The notes beneath the pieces were generated by a model. That model did not search any database. It saw only the letters and a program-made list of their open reading frames with translations, and was not told where the DNA came from. Positions 32,682 to 43,613 of a stretch of 64,000 bases of DNA are shown here, piece by piece (within the stretch, counting starts at the first letter, position 1; each line of letters starts with the position of its first letter). The DNA lies in contig NC_060063.1 of assembly GCF_020283565.1 (NCBI RefSeq), positions 43,236,856 to 43,300,855 of the forward strand, read 5' to 3'. Made by a program: the position numbers and the translations under genes. The DNA is from Trifolium pratense. Its lineage: Eukaryota; Streptophyta; Magnoliopsida; Fabales; Fabaceae.

Positions 32682-35156
32682 CTAATATTGGCAAATTTCC
32701 ACTTCTTGTTGCTTCTCCTTGCTTTGCTTAGGTGAATACAAATTTGTTCCAAGAGTCTTATACAAAGCAGTGTCAGAGTAAACCGAACGAGACCTCATCA
32801 ACGCCTTAACACGTCGTTGTGTGCTACGACTTTTTCGACGAATTTCGCGACCCTTTTCATTTTTCTCTCCCTTTTCTTCATCTTTAGTTTTCACAACATT
32901 TTTGTTGATCACATTCACATTCTCATCACATACATTTTCTAGTCCATTTTTGTGATTCACATTTAATGACACTTCAACATTTGTTACTTCACTAGGTGCC
33001 ACATAAACAAAATGACCAATTGGAATGTCATTTAATTTCATGATAGATTGTAATGTCTTAACAACATTTCTCATGCTTGGTCTACTTTTATCATGATGAC
33101 TTAGACATTGATAAGTTAAGCATGCTAATTTTCTAGCACCTTCAATTGAATATTGATCTTCAAGTCTTGAATCAATTATTCTTTCAAGTTTGTATGAATC
33201 TTTCAATAATGGTCTTGCCCATTCTACTAAATCTTGTTCTCTTGTAGGTCTTTTTTTGTCCACTGATTTCTTTCCTGTTAGTAGCTCTAAAAGAACAACT
33301 CCAAAACTATATACATCACTCATTGTTGTCAAACGACCTATAAGAAGAACCAAAAAAAATAAATTATATTTAGTTAATTTAAAAACATTTCATGAAATTT
33401 TATTGAAATGATGGCATAAATATTCCTATTTATATTTCATGTGAAAAGACTTTTTTAGCCGGTGTAAAGAGTTTCAGACATATTTTTTTGAAAATGATTA
33501 AGATTGGTCGTTTCCGTCCGATAAAAGAAGGAAAAAGTACTACAAAAGATTAGACATTCGCAATATTTGATGTGAAAAGACGGTTTTAACCGATGTAAAA
33601 AGTGTCAGACATGTTTTCTGAAAATGATTATGGTTGACCCTTCCCATCTGGTAAAAGAAGGAAAAAGTACAGAATACCGGACAGTCACAATCCCGTGACG
33701 ACTACACGCAATTAGACAATCAGCCACATATGAAACTGTCTGGTCAAAATCAGATAGTCCAAAGTACAAAAGATACGATCATTTTCAAAAAATTGAGTAA
33801 ATGTTTTGAGGGACCAAAACCAATAATTATCTTATTTTTAGAGACTAAAAACATAATTAAGTTTAAATAAAATTTGATTTGACTTGATTAGAATTTTAGA
33901 ATACCTGTATTGATATATTCAGGAGCTGCATAACCTTGTGTCCCCATCACACGAGTTGTAATATGTGTTTGATCTTTATCTGGTCCATCAATTGCTAAAC
34001 CAAAATCTGAAAGCTTAGCATTGTAATCCTGAAAAATAATGAATATGTTCATGTCAATTTTTGTTACTTCTATTGATAAAATGCATTAATTAATTAATTA
34101 ATTAATTAAGCTTATGAATGTAAACTTACAGCATCCAATAGAATATTTGAGGCTTTAACATCTCTATATATAACTGGTTTTTCTTCTTCATGAAGAAAAG
34201 CTAATCCTTTAGCAGCACCAATTGCTATTTTGATTCTTGTTAACCAAGGTAAGGTTGCTAAATAACCTACATTTTAATTACAAGGATAAAAATTAATAAA
34301 CATTTTGTTAGAAAATATTGAATTTTTTTCTTTATTTTTTATTATTTATTTAGAAGAAATAATTAAACTTGCATTTACCTTTGAAAAGTTTTTCTTCAAG
34401 ACTTCCTCTTTCCATGTATTCATACACAAGAAGTCTATGTTCATCTTCATAACAATAACCAATTAAGTTTACAAGATTGCGATGCCTTAACTGCCCCAAA
34501 AAGATTACTTCAGCCTATAAAATACAAAGAAAAAAAGTTAGAAAAATTTCATCATTTGAAAAAAAAGAAAAAAAAATTAAAAAACTTTCATCAAACCGCC
34601 TTAAACTGCTCAAACCGGATAAAACTACGATAAAATTGTCAAAATAACCGACCGTAGTAAAGGTCGGTTCAAAGTTGAATAATCGGTTGAATTGTCTGGT
34701 TCGACTTTTAAAACACTGATGAATGATGATATAGATAAATATTGAAAGGTTTAGAAAAATTCTTACCAACCACTCTCTATGGCCTTGTTTTCCATCCAAG
34801 TTTAAGGCTTTAACAGCAACAGCTTGAGGAACAAGTGTAGGCCTAAGTTTATCATCAATAAAACCTTTGTATACTTTTCCAAATCCACCTTCTCCAAGAA
34901 AATTTGATTTGTTGAAATTGTTTGTGATCTCTTTGAGTTCTTTACAAGTGAAAATATGAAGATTTGATCCCACTAATGAATTGGATAAATCACTCATAAC
35001 AGAAGGTGATGAATAATCACTTAAATCAGATAGAGAAATTCTACTTGAACCTGTCTTTTTTGAAACAAATTTTGGTGTTTCCAAGGTAGGATGTTGTTTG
35101 TTGTCCTTGAAACAACCAAATACAAAAGCTTTCCATTGAATTTTCTTTGGAGACAT
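32682..35156 (-). CDS. Receptor-like cytoplasmic kinase, RLCK-VII, RIPK-like
   Basis: Five exons on the minus strand: 34767-35156, 34379-34514, 34130-34257, 33905-34028 and 32682-33337. All join at GT..AG sites in frame to give 477 residues. The kinase domain is complete: glycine loop GEGGFG (88-93), ATP-binding Lys116 in VAVKAL, catalytic RDVKASN (207-213), DFG (226-228), and [10 protein letters not shown] in the activation segment. RLCK-VII kinases transfer phosphate from ATP to Ser/Thr and relay signals from cell-surface immune receptors; the [17 protein letters not shown] and SVDKKR segments resemble Arabidopsis RIPK. The N-terminus starts MSPKK without Gly2, so no myristoylation is expected; Cys15 could be acylated. 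The C-terminal 100 residues are Lys/Arg/Asn-rich and probably disordered. Most of this subfamily reads RDFKASN; here it is Val. Kinase identity is sure, the exact orthologue is not. Confidence 0.95.
33438..33675 (-). repeat. Tandem duplication in a kinase intron
   Basis: Inside the last intron (33338-33904), a unit of roughly 130 bp containing TGTGAAAAGAC, GTCAGACAT-like and AAAGAAGGAAAAAGTAC occurs twice, starting near 33438 and 33569. The copies are clearly diverged. The intron also carries a half copy of the 29080-29543 MITE family at 33780-33875. Confidence 0.7.
34086..34110. repeat. ATTA microsatellite in a kinase intron
   Basis: About six ATTA units lie in the short intron between exons 3 and 4 of the kinase gene. 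Confidence 0.85.
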
Positions 35157-35290
35157 TATTTTTTTATAAATTATGTGTGCCGGCTCAAAAAGATTTTGAG
35201 TTTGATGGCTTTATCTGAATATGAAAAATTTGGTGTAGAGGGCCAGCTTATATATATAGATTACATTACATGGTCTAGTCCTTTAAAGTT
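35157..35290 (-). promoter_or_regulatory. Core promoter and 5' leader of the kinase gene
   Basis: On the minus strand a TATA-like run TATATATATA lies at 35249-35258, about 95 bases upstream of the start codon. The leader between them has no upstream ATG in good context that I can see. Confidence 0.5.
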
Positions 35291-35686
35291 ATAATTTTAT
35301 ATTAAAAAGACTTTGACAAAAAAGCCTTAAGCCATATTCTATATAAAAATGGTATATACTATATATCAATGTAAAAACATTTGGATAAATCGCACTTTTG
35401 TCTTCTAAATTTCACAAACTTGTGATTTTTATCTCATAATTGTTATAATAGTAGTTTTGTGTCCTTAACTTTAGTCCATTTTACAAATTTTGATTAAATC
35501 AATGTACACGTGGATAATCACTTAAGTGATTTATATGTCACATCAGCATGTCTTATCACATACGTAATTATTAAAAAATTTGAATATGTAGCACATTTTA
35601 AAAGAATTGAAAGAAAAAATAGGAGGCTTCAAGAAGCATGTGCTCTAATTTTTCATTTTGTTAATAACTGCATGTGACAAAACATG
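35291..35686. other. Intergenic upstream of the kinase
   Basis: AT-rich upstream region, no gene. Decayed repeat words are visible at 35400-35560, continued after the hAT insertion at 36360-36520 in inverted order, so the host repeat was split by that element. Confidence 0.45.
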
Positions 35687-35694
35687 CTGACGTG

Positions 35695-36355
35695 CAGTGG
35701 CGGAACTAGGGGGTGGCTGGGGTGGGCCGCGGCCACCCCCGAAAAAATGAGAAATTTCTTTAATACCCTTTGTATTTTTCTACTTTGAAACCTATATATA
35801 TTTGTTGTTGCATACAAATGTTGGTAAGTAATGCGTAGCCTGGTGGTTCTGAACAGAGATGTCCTTGTTTTGCTCTTGATGGTCGCAAGTTCAACCCTCA
35901 CCTATGCCAGTCTTCATTTTTGTTCTTTTTTCTTTTGAAAATACATAATGTTCATTGTTCACTACCCAAGATTCTAACCCACACACTTGAACACCAAAAC
36001 ATTTTCTCAAGCCACTTAATCAATAAAACTATTTCTTAAAAAGTTGATTTTTTTTCTATTTTTTTCTTCAAAAAACAAGCCAATTATTTTCAAATAAAAA
36101 CAATAATTCTCTTTTAAGTACACATGTAATATGATAAAATATATAGTTCTATAAAATTAAACTTGTGCAAGTATTAATTTAAAATAAATCATTGATAATT
36201 TCAAGTCATTTGGCACACGTAGAATATTATTTACGGTATGCAATTTAATTTTTTTATTACTTAAATTTTTATATGAAATCTAATTTTTTATTTAATTTAT
36301 ATATTATTAATTTTCTAGCGGCCCCCCCTAATTTTATTTCCTGGTTCCGCCACTG
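35695..36355. mobile_element. Tip100-like hAT element, non-autonomous, second copy
   Basis: Ends CAGTGGCGGAACTAGGGG and CAGTGGCGGAACCAGG (complement of the right end). A perfect 8-bp target repeat CTGACGTG lies at 35687-35694 and 36356-36363. There is no transposase frame. Relative to 9852-10843 the ends match and the interior differs. Confidence 0.88.
35830..35915 (+). repeat. SINE-like tRNA-derived segment inside the hAT element
   Basis: GTAGCCTGGTGGTTCTGAAC resembles an A box and GGTCGCAAGTTCAACCCTCA a B box, about 35 bases apart. A SINE inserted into the hAT element is likely but its borders are not visible. Confidence 0.45.
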
Positions 36356-36363
36356 CTGACGTG

Positions 36364-37321
36364 ACATATGAGTCATTTAAGTGATTGTTCACTTGTTAGT
36401 TAACTTAGCCAAAATTAGAATTTTGTAAAATAGGCTAAAATTAAAGAGGGAAAAGTGCTATTATAAAAGTTAGTGGGTCAAAATTGCAAATTTCTAAAAG
36501 TTAGTGGACAAAAAGTTCAATTTAACCAAATATTTTACACTCTCAATCAATTATAACTGTCTGGTCAATAAAAATATTTGACTTTAACTAAAATTATATA
36601 TCTTTAAAATTACATAAATGATTGATTATAATTGGTTGATAGTATAAAAAGATTTATACCAAAAGTGTATTAGAATTAAACTCTTTTATTTGTGTTAGCT
36701 GTATATCTTTTACGCACAACTGAATAAATTAATCCATTGTAATAAAAGGCAAATTCTCCCAAAAAAAAAAAATTAACTGTCTTACATGTCTAAGTTCGAG
36801 ATTATCATAAATAAACTCAATTAAATTTACACTTGACTAATTTTGTTATCCCTTTATAAAAAATTCAATTTTTTTATTCTACCGTGTGGGACAGTTATAT
36901 TGATAAGATTTTCTAGCTTATGTCATTTGTTGCACGACTTGATAGTCCTACATACCCACTTCATAAAAAATTTGGAGTACTTGTCAACATTTCTAATAAA
37001 GTAATGTAAAAGGTGCTAACTAAGTTTTGAGTTGAATGTCCTTTTTTTTCTTGTGCTAAAATGTATATTTGTTGTAAGTGGCTCCATGTGATCAATATTA
37101 GAAATAGTTTAATTCCACTAATTAATGAAGATAACAACCTCAAAGAACCTTCCTCAATAAGAATTCTATTTCTATGTTATGGATATCAAATTAGATAAAA
37201 TTGATTATATACAAGTTAAAAATCAGTTTTGATATCCTTGTATTTAATTTTTATAGAAAAAAATTAGGGTGAGATGATTTCACAGTCCAAAGTGCCTACA
37301 TAATACTTTGAAATTTAAAGA
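36364..37321. other. Intergenic, nothing recognised
   Basis: About 950 bases of AT-rich sequence. No gene or bounded element was found. Confidence 0.5.
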
Positions 37322-37704
37322 AACACTTATAAATGAATTTACATTTATCTTTAAATCTGTCGCTAAATTTGTCGTTAAGCTTAATGAATTTAGCGACTAG
37401 TGGTTTATTGATTGTCTAAAATTGGGATTTGGATTCTTTTCTTTTTTTCTCTCCAATTCTCTCTCTTTTTCCCTATTTTGTGAGTGTGAAGAGAGATAAA
37501 TTAAAAATAAAAAATAAGCAAGGGATGAAGAAAGAGAAGAAATTATGAGAGAGAAAGACACATAAAAAAGTTGAAAGAATTGGAAAGAAAAAAAAGCAAA
37601 GGACCCAAATCCCTAAAATTGGCCTCTGATTCGGTCACTAAACAATTTAGCGATTTTTTTTCTTCTCAAAATGGGTCTCTAAAAGATGAATTTCTAGTAG
37701 TGAT
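37322..37704. mobile_element. Foldback element with CACTA-like right end
   Basis: The right end reads, on the complement, CACTACTAGAAATTCATC; the left end CACTTATAAATGAATTT is a weak match. Inside, GTCGCTAAATTTGTC and AAAATTGGGATTTGGATTC on the left pair with AACAATTTAGCGA and GACCCAAATCCCTAAAATT on the right. No matching 3-bp target repeat is seen. It may be a CACTA-derived MITE. Confidence 0.5.
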
Positions 37705-38870
37705 TAATGGGACTAGGAAAAAAAATGAAGGGACAAGTGAAAAGGATGGAGGAGTTTGTGAAGGGAGATATTGAAAGGATTATATGAATTCTTCAAATTT
37801 AATTTATAATTTTTCAATGTTCTCTAAATAAAAAATATATATTATCATAAGTATTTATTTGTTATTCTCTATAAAATTACTTTTTTTAACTATCTTGGAC
37901 GAGACAATTTATCTAAAAATTAATATGTTTATTTTTTTTGTTTCTTAGGGTCAACCCATCAAGGGTCAGCTCAGGGCAGGAGTTTCAACCCACCTGCATA
38001 AGTTGGCTTATCCCATTCTATTTTACATACCGTTTTAAATAATTTAAAGGAGGTGATGTTCTAATCTTACAAATCGGACCCTTAATAAAAAGTAGAACTA
38101 AAAATTTCAAAAGAGTCGTTTATTTAAATTATAAATAATATCAATGACATAAAAAAATTACTTGTAAATAACGTAAAAATACAACTTGAAACTATTATTA
38201 TTCTCAACCTTCTAATGTAGCTACTTAAAAGAATCATTTTTCTAACATTTGTTGAATTACACCTTTCGTTCTTTTTTATTTGTCGTTTTAGATTTATGTA
38301 TATATGACGATGCACAACTTTAATCACTAATATCTTTAATTATCTTTTATAAAAATTTATGAAAATTTTATATTTTGAAAATATTCGTCGAGACAAATCG
38401 AACAACATCTTGTATGCTAATATTTATTTTTATATATTAGTAGAAGTAGATTATATGAATAGTGCGCAAGATTCTCAAACGACAAATAAAAAAATGGAGG
38501 GAAAGTCTTCACCGATGTACTAACCCAAATTTTGAGACCCTATAATATGGGTCTTATTTCGCTTGCACAATGCCTCCTCTAATTTTAAACACTCAAAGTC
38601 ATCAAAAACTCAAAATGGTGAAAAAGAATTTTACCATATCATCTAAATATTTAATATGTTTTTTTTTTAATTAATATGTTTCTAATTCCTCAAAATAAAA
38701 CAACTCAATATTAATAAAACACAAGTGGTTCTAAAGATGTGAAATGCGTCATTTGTCAACTTAATTCTTTCTTAATGCAATACCACTCTCAATTACAGGG
38801 TTGTAAGTTATCCCTACTAAAGCATCTTCAACAATACTATTAGCATGTCGTTTTTTAACATTTTATGACT
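37705..38870. other. Intergenic, nothing recognised
   Basis: About 1.2 kb without a gene. A scrap at 37950-38020 (GGGTCAACCCATCAAGGGTC) looks like hAT-type debris. Confidence 0.45.
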
Positions 38871-39181
38871 AAGATCTTACTTAAATTTAGATTTTACAGA
38901 ATATCCTAATACACCAATTCGTCAAAGGACGTTACGTTTATTTGGTGTAAAATCTAAAAATAGTAATAGAGGAAACATTATTGTCTCACACGATACATTC
39001 AGTTTATCAAAAATTTATTGTAAAACCAAGGTTGTTAATTACTACCATAAGAACCTAGTATTTCAAAATTCAAACCAACCTATCTTAATCTTAATATCCT
39101 AATCCTAATTATTTTCAACTACACCCCCACTTGTTGATGATAGATAAGCAAGGTTGACAAATAGAAATAACAATTTTCAAT
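38871..39181 (+). repeat. Diverged direct duplicate of 44071-44367
   Basis: Shared landmarks in the same order and strand: TATCCTAATACACCAA, TTTATTTGGTGTA, AACCTAGTATT, CACTTGTTG, GACAAATAGAAATAACAATTT. The two blocks lie 5.2 kb apart on either side of the Mutator-like nest. They are not coding as far as I can see. Confidence 0.7.
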
Positions 39182-39439
39182 TGAGTGGATATTTTAATTT
39201 CTTCACTATGAAAAATAAGTCTAGCTCTGTTGGCGAGTTCGGGGAAATTTGGAAGAAATGTCATGTTAAATGTTCAGGATCACAAGAGAGGCGAACACAC
39301 CACATTTTCATCCAAAATCTTAAGACATTTGAATAATAGGTCACGTCGCTTATAAATCTAGCATTTTTTTCATTCATAGTCGATGTGAGACTTAACTACT
39401 CACACTTGCAACTCAACAATCTCAACTAACAATGTCAAT

Positions 39440-39871
39440 ATTGCTAGTTTTTTGTAGGTCTACATTCTCAAAAGGTGTTTTGTGTGATAAAGCGCCCAAA
39501 CCACAGCACGTCGGATCATCCTTGTTCCCTTCCAACCCTTAAGACCAAGATATAATATGGAGAAAGGAAAGAAACAAAATGAGACGGTGTGTGGCAATAT
39601 CGACGACAAACCAACTACTAATTTCACACCAAACCGCCCCCACAAAATGACATCGAACAAACAAATGATTTGCCGACTCCACCTATCCCAAGCACTAAAT
39701 GCACAAAGAATCGGCTCCTTCAGTAACTATTCGTCTATGAGATAAATTATCCCTTGTAGGTAGACAACCAAGAAGTAGTTGTCGATCGATAAATAATTAA
39801 ACTTTTCTTTCCTCTCTTGGATTTCCACTTCCGACAACCCCTCCACTTTACTTTTTTCTTCTACCAAGGCG
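39440..39871 (-). mobile_element. LINE relic, zf-RVT C-terminal part
   Basis: The minus strand reads, with frame breaks, LPTRDNLSHR-like, FSAWDRWSRQIICLFD and AVVWALYHTKH, resembling the zinc-binding end of LINE reverse-transcriptase proteins (the usual NRLPTRANL..CPLC..VVWSIWKARN layout). The copy is decayed. It continues at 43065-43180, so the Mutator-like element 39881-43064 inserted into it. Confidence 0.65.
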
Positions 39872-40222
39872 ATCTTTAAGGGTGGCATTTAGCATGGGCA
39901 AGTGCTATCTTTTCCCATCATGGTCTAGTTACAATTTCACCATTAGATCATGTGAGTCTATAGATTCTACTATAAAATGTCCACATTGTATCTTTTTTTA
40001 CTTTGTCTTCAACCTCACTATTCTCTCTCAAACAACACAACAAATTTTTAAAATTAAGAAAACTCTTGACAATTTCACATAAAATCTCTCTATTGTATTA
40101 CTTAGATTGTTCTAGTACTTTTGACAGCTTCGCCGGAGTGCCATATTATTTTTAATCTCTTGCCACCACAAAAATACCTACAGGATATGGCTTGTTTTTG
40201 GTGTGGATTTGTTGGCACATGC

Positions 40223-40545
40223 CAGGAACGGATCCATAAATTTTAGTAACTGGGTCAAAATTATAACTTCAAAAAAATATAAATTATTATTTATAAGATT
40301 TTAAGATTTTCTTATACAAAATTACTTATTTTGGCTTATTAGTCAATACTCTTAAGCTACTCATTAGTATTATAAATTAGTCTTATTAATTTTATATTTA
40401 TTATAGTGTAATAAATTGACTATATAAAAACGATAATATCAAATATATGAGGTCACATTGCATAAATAATACTAGTATTAACTAAAAATATAATATGCAA
40501 GTGGGATCGGCTGATCCCACTGCCACCACACTAAATTCGTCCTTC
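40223..40545. mobile_element. hAT element, CAGGAACGGATCC end
   Basis: Left end CAGGAACGGATCCATAAATT; right end CTAAATTCGTCCTTC, an imperfect inverse. A perfect 8-bp target repeat GCACATGC lies at 40215-40222 and 40546-40553. Subterminal GTGGGATCGGCTGATCCCAC is a perfect 20-base palindrome with one internal mismatch pair at most. Confidence 0.82.
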
Positions 40546-40654
40546 GCACATGCTGTGGATTTTTTGTAGATCTTGTTGCCAGGCTTCAACGACCATGAGA
40601 ATTCAAAGAACACAATTATTTATTTTTTGTTCATGTTGAATAATTAGATTAATT

Positions 40655-40824
40655 TGTTAGATAATAATATTATTAGGGCTTTAAGTATTGGGCTTTATAT
40701 GTTAGTAGTTTAGTAGTCCATTAGGAATTAATATAAATTATTTTGTAATCCTTATTTTGTTAAGTAATGCTATTATAATATTATTGAAACCCTAGCCGTC
40801 AGTGTTTCTCTCTGAACTTTAACA
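40655..40824 (+). repeat. Left LTR
   Basis: 170 bp, TG..CA borders, same sequence as 42044-42213. Confidence 0.93.
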
Positions 40825-41307
40825 TGGTATCTAGAGCAAGGTTCGATCCGCCTTGAACTATTCGTTGCTTCCGCTGCTTGTGTTCCCAAAAGTTTGGGAA
40901 TAAAATCGTGTTTGGTTTGTGAATTTTGAGTTAAGGTCACTTTACTGATTTTCGTTTGATTTGCTAGAGGGTTATTCATTGGTTCGTTTGGTAGGTACCT
41001 CTGATTTGCTTCTCGTCGGTATTGTAGGTGCCTTTTTTGATTTGCTTGCTTTCATTACTGTTTGTGAGGCTTTGAATTATTTGATTATGTGAAGGATGAT
41101 GTCTACAACTAGGACAAGGAAGTATTTGAATATGTCTGGATTTTTTTTTTTTTTGTTGTTGCTATTTATTCAATTGGTGTTTTGGTTTTGATTTGTTTAA
41201 TCGGTTCAATTTAGTTAGGTTCCATTTGATTTGATCCTGTTTCGTTAGTTTAGTTTTTTGCGGTTTGGTTTGTTTTGTTCCGGTTTTGTTTGGTTCTGTC
41301 TGGTGAG

Positions 41308-41836
41308 TTAAGATAGTACTCACAATCTGTCTGGTGAGCGAAAGCTCACAATCTGTCTGTTTGGTGAGCGAAAGCTCGCAATCTGTCTGGTGAGCGAAAG
41401 CTCACAATCTGAATCCGGTGAGGGAATACTCACAATTTGAATCCGGTGAGGGAATACTCACATTGAATCCGGTGAGGGAATACTCACATTGAATCCGGTG
41501 AGGGAATACTCACAATTTGAAATTTGAATCCGGTGAGGGAATACTCACATTGAATCCGGTGAGGGAATACTCACATTGAATCCGGTGAGGGAATACTCAC
41601 AATTTGAAATTTGAATCCGGTGAGGGAATACTCACATTGAATCCGGTGAGGGAATACTCACAATTTGAAATTTGAATCCGGTGAGGGAATACTCACATTG
41701 AATCCGGTGAGGGAATACTCACATTGAATCCGGTGAGGGAATACTCACATTGAATCCGGTGAGGGAATACTCACATTGAATCCGGTGAGGGAATACTCAC
41801 ATTGAATCCGGTGAGGGAATACTCACAATTCGAAGT
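41308..41836 (+). repeat. Minisatellite of 26/35-bp units, hairpin-forming
   Basis: About 19 units. The first four are variants around GGTGAGCGAAAGCTCACAAT; the other 15 contain GGTGAGGGAATACTCAC, joined by ATTGAATCC or by the longer AATTTGAAATTTGAATCC. Each core is an inverted repeat: GTGAGC-GAAA-GCTCAC (6-bp stem, GNRA-type tetraloop) in the early units, and GTGAG-GGAATA-CTCAC in the later ones. Confidence 0.92.
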
Positions 41837-42043
41837 CTTAAATCTGAAGAAGTTGAATTTGAAGCTATTAGTTAATTTAGTTTATTTTCGGGTTGATTTG
41901 TAACAAGCTCAAAGCTTAGTACGCTTTAGCTTGAGGGGTAGTATTAGAAATAAAATATTTAGTTAGAGTAGTTTGATTTTTTGTTTTTTGTTTGACAAAC
42001 TCTCGATGATTATCTGTTAATGCATCGTGAGTTTGAGGGGAAG

Positions 42044-42213
42044 TGTTAGATAATAATATTATTAGGGCTTTAAGTATTGGGCTTTATATGTTAGTAGTTT
42101 AGTAGTCCATTAGGAATTAATATAAATTATTTTGTAATCCTTATTTTGTTAAGTAATGCTATTATAATATTATTGAAACCCTAGCCGTCAGTGTTTCTCT
42201 CTGAACTTTAACA
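42044..42213 (+). repeat. Right LTR
   Basis: 170 bp, preceded by the polypurine tract and followed by the target repeat TAATT. Confidence 0.93.
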
Positions 42214-42447
42214 TAATTCACATTTGATTAGTATTCATGGGTTGTTTGAACTTTTTCAATTTGTTAACTTTCTTTTAAATCTAAAATTGTGTTGTTTGGG
42301 ACAAAGCAATTTAAGTAAAGTTGCCAAGAGTTTCGTTAGTTTCAGAAAAATTAAATTTGTTTTGTGTTGTTTGGGAGAGGGGAGAGAATTGTGATGTTGA
42401 AGAATGAAGATGATGTGAGAAAAAATACAATGTAGACGCACTATAAT

Positions 42448-42968
42448 CAGGGCGTCTCAGAGTTTTAGGAGATTTTGTGCAAAATTTTAAAATGACCCCT
42501 TAATAAAAAAAATATAATTTTCTTTTAAGAAAAAATTATCGATTTAAATTGTATATAATATAAAAAAAATCATTTTTATTCTTGTAATCATATAAATTAT
42601 CAATATTAAACCAATTGCATTAAATCAAATAGAACAAGAAATACAAAATAATTATCTTTGTATATAACGTCAAAAAGGAACATCTTAATCTAAGATTAAA
42701 TTTTATGCAAAGATTAAAATAGACTAGAACTATATTTTCGAGTATAGATAACTAATCTATTGATACTCATGATATTTTATGAACATTAATAATATATAAC
42801 TATTATTTTAGGACCTAAAATTTAACCTATTAATATACATCTGATATTTTATAGGTATAAATAATATATAAGTAATATTATAGGACCTCAAAATTTTGAG
42901 TTGAGGCCCTCAAAATTTTGAGGCCCGATGTTGTCGCACTTCCCGCACATGTGTGCAGGTCGGCTCTG
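42448..42968. mobile_element. hAT element, GGCGACCTG family, copy 2
   Basis: Ends CAGGGCGTCTCAGAG and CAGAGCCGACCTG (complement of the right end), with a perfect 8-bp target repeat ACTATAAT (42440-42447, 42969-42976). The interior is homologous over its length to 22696-23150. Confidence 0.88.
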
Positions 42969-43064
42969 ACTATAATAGAATTTATAGTCTCACATAATCC
43001 AATGGTAAAAATTCAACTGGACCATGGTGGGAAGAGATAGCACTTGCCCATGCTAAATGCCACC

Positions 43065-43180
43065 ATCTTTTAAGTCCTTGATCTTAGTATCCACCTCCAC
43101 AACGTTTTTGAAGCTACTATTATTGAACCAATAATTATTAAAACGAAAAGGTTTCGATCATTTAGATGTTTGTAACAAGT
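43065..43180 (-). mobile_element. LINE relic, continuation
   Basis: Directly after the Mutator-like element the LINE-like sequence appears to continue upstream on the minus strand (VVDTKIKDLK-like residues). The assignment rests on continuity with 39440-39871 rather than on a clear motif. Confidence 0.35.
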
Positions 43181-43610
43181 TATTGAACCAAAAATTGAAG
43201 TGTTTCGTTATTTACAGTAAGAAATTTGTACGCATTCATCAATCAAGACACGCATAAATGTTTTGAAAATTTGGTAGCATACACATATTCTTTCCGACAG
43301 CCCCTACACGCATAAATGTTTTGAAACATTGTCTATAGACACGTTTATTTTTTCGTAACAGGATTTTTTCTAGAAGGAGTACATTTTTAGTTTTTTACAA
43401 ACTAAAATGACTAATTACTAAAAGATCTTTATTTTATTTTTTTATCAATAATTATTAAAAGATCTGTCACTTCATATTGGGATACAAAGTAATTTTGTAC
43501 TCGGATATGAAGTGACGCATCACTAACCACAAAGGCTTTATTTGTGTCATATGAACGTGAGTAATATATGACGGTTTGGATAAATCAATATTACAAGTTC
43601 TTAGGGTCCG
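43181..43610. other. Intergenic, small direct repeat
   Basis: No gene. ACACGCATAAATGTTTTGAA occurs twice (about 43249 and 43307). Confidence 0.6.
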
Positions 43611-43613
43611 TTT

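Larger units (their letters stand above)
40655..42213 (+). mobile_element. Complete non-autonomous LTR retrotransposon (TRIM-like)
   Basis: Two 170-bp LTRs (40655-40824 and 42044-42213) start TGTTAGATAA and end CTTTAACA, and read identically by eye. A perfect 5-bp target repeat TAATT lies at 40650-40654 and 42214-42218. Directly after the left LTR, TGGTATCTAGAGC is a primer-binding site for initiator tRNA-Met with one extra T. Just before the right LTR, GAGTTTGAGGGGAAG is a polypurine tract. The interior has no gag or pol frame, only a leader, a possible short start (MMSTTRTRKYLNMSG at about 41099) and a hairpin-forming minisatellite. Identical LTRs mean a very recent insertion moved by another element's proteins. 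Confidence 0.93.
39881..43064. mobile_element. Mutator-like element, host of three nested insertions
   Basis: Inverted ends of about 95 bp: GGTGGCATTTAGCATGGGCA at the left, and the same 20 bases on the complement of the right end. Flanks ATCTTTAAG (39872-39880) and ATCTTTTAAG (43065-43074) form a 9-10 bp target repeat with one extra T. Without its insertions (40223-40545, 40655-42213, 42448-42968) it is about 0.8 kb with no transposase. Confidence 0.8.

Noticed and set aside
40501..40523. Palindrome GTGGGATCGGCTGATCCCAC considered as an operator or terminator
   Set aside because: It lies in the subterminal region of an hAT element, where such inverted words are expected.
41308..41836. CRISPR-like look of the regular repeat array
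   Set aside because: There are no unique spacers; units are joined by two short recurring linkers, and the array lies inside a plant LTR retrotransposon.
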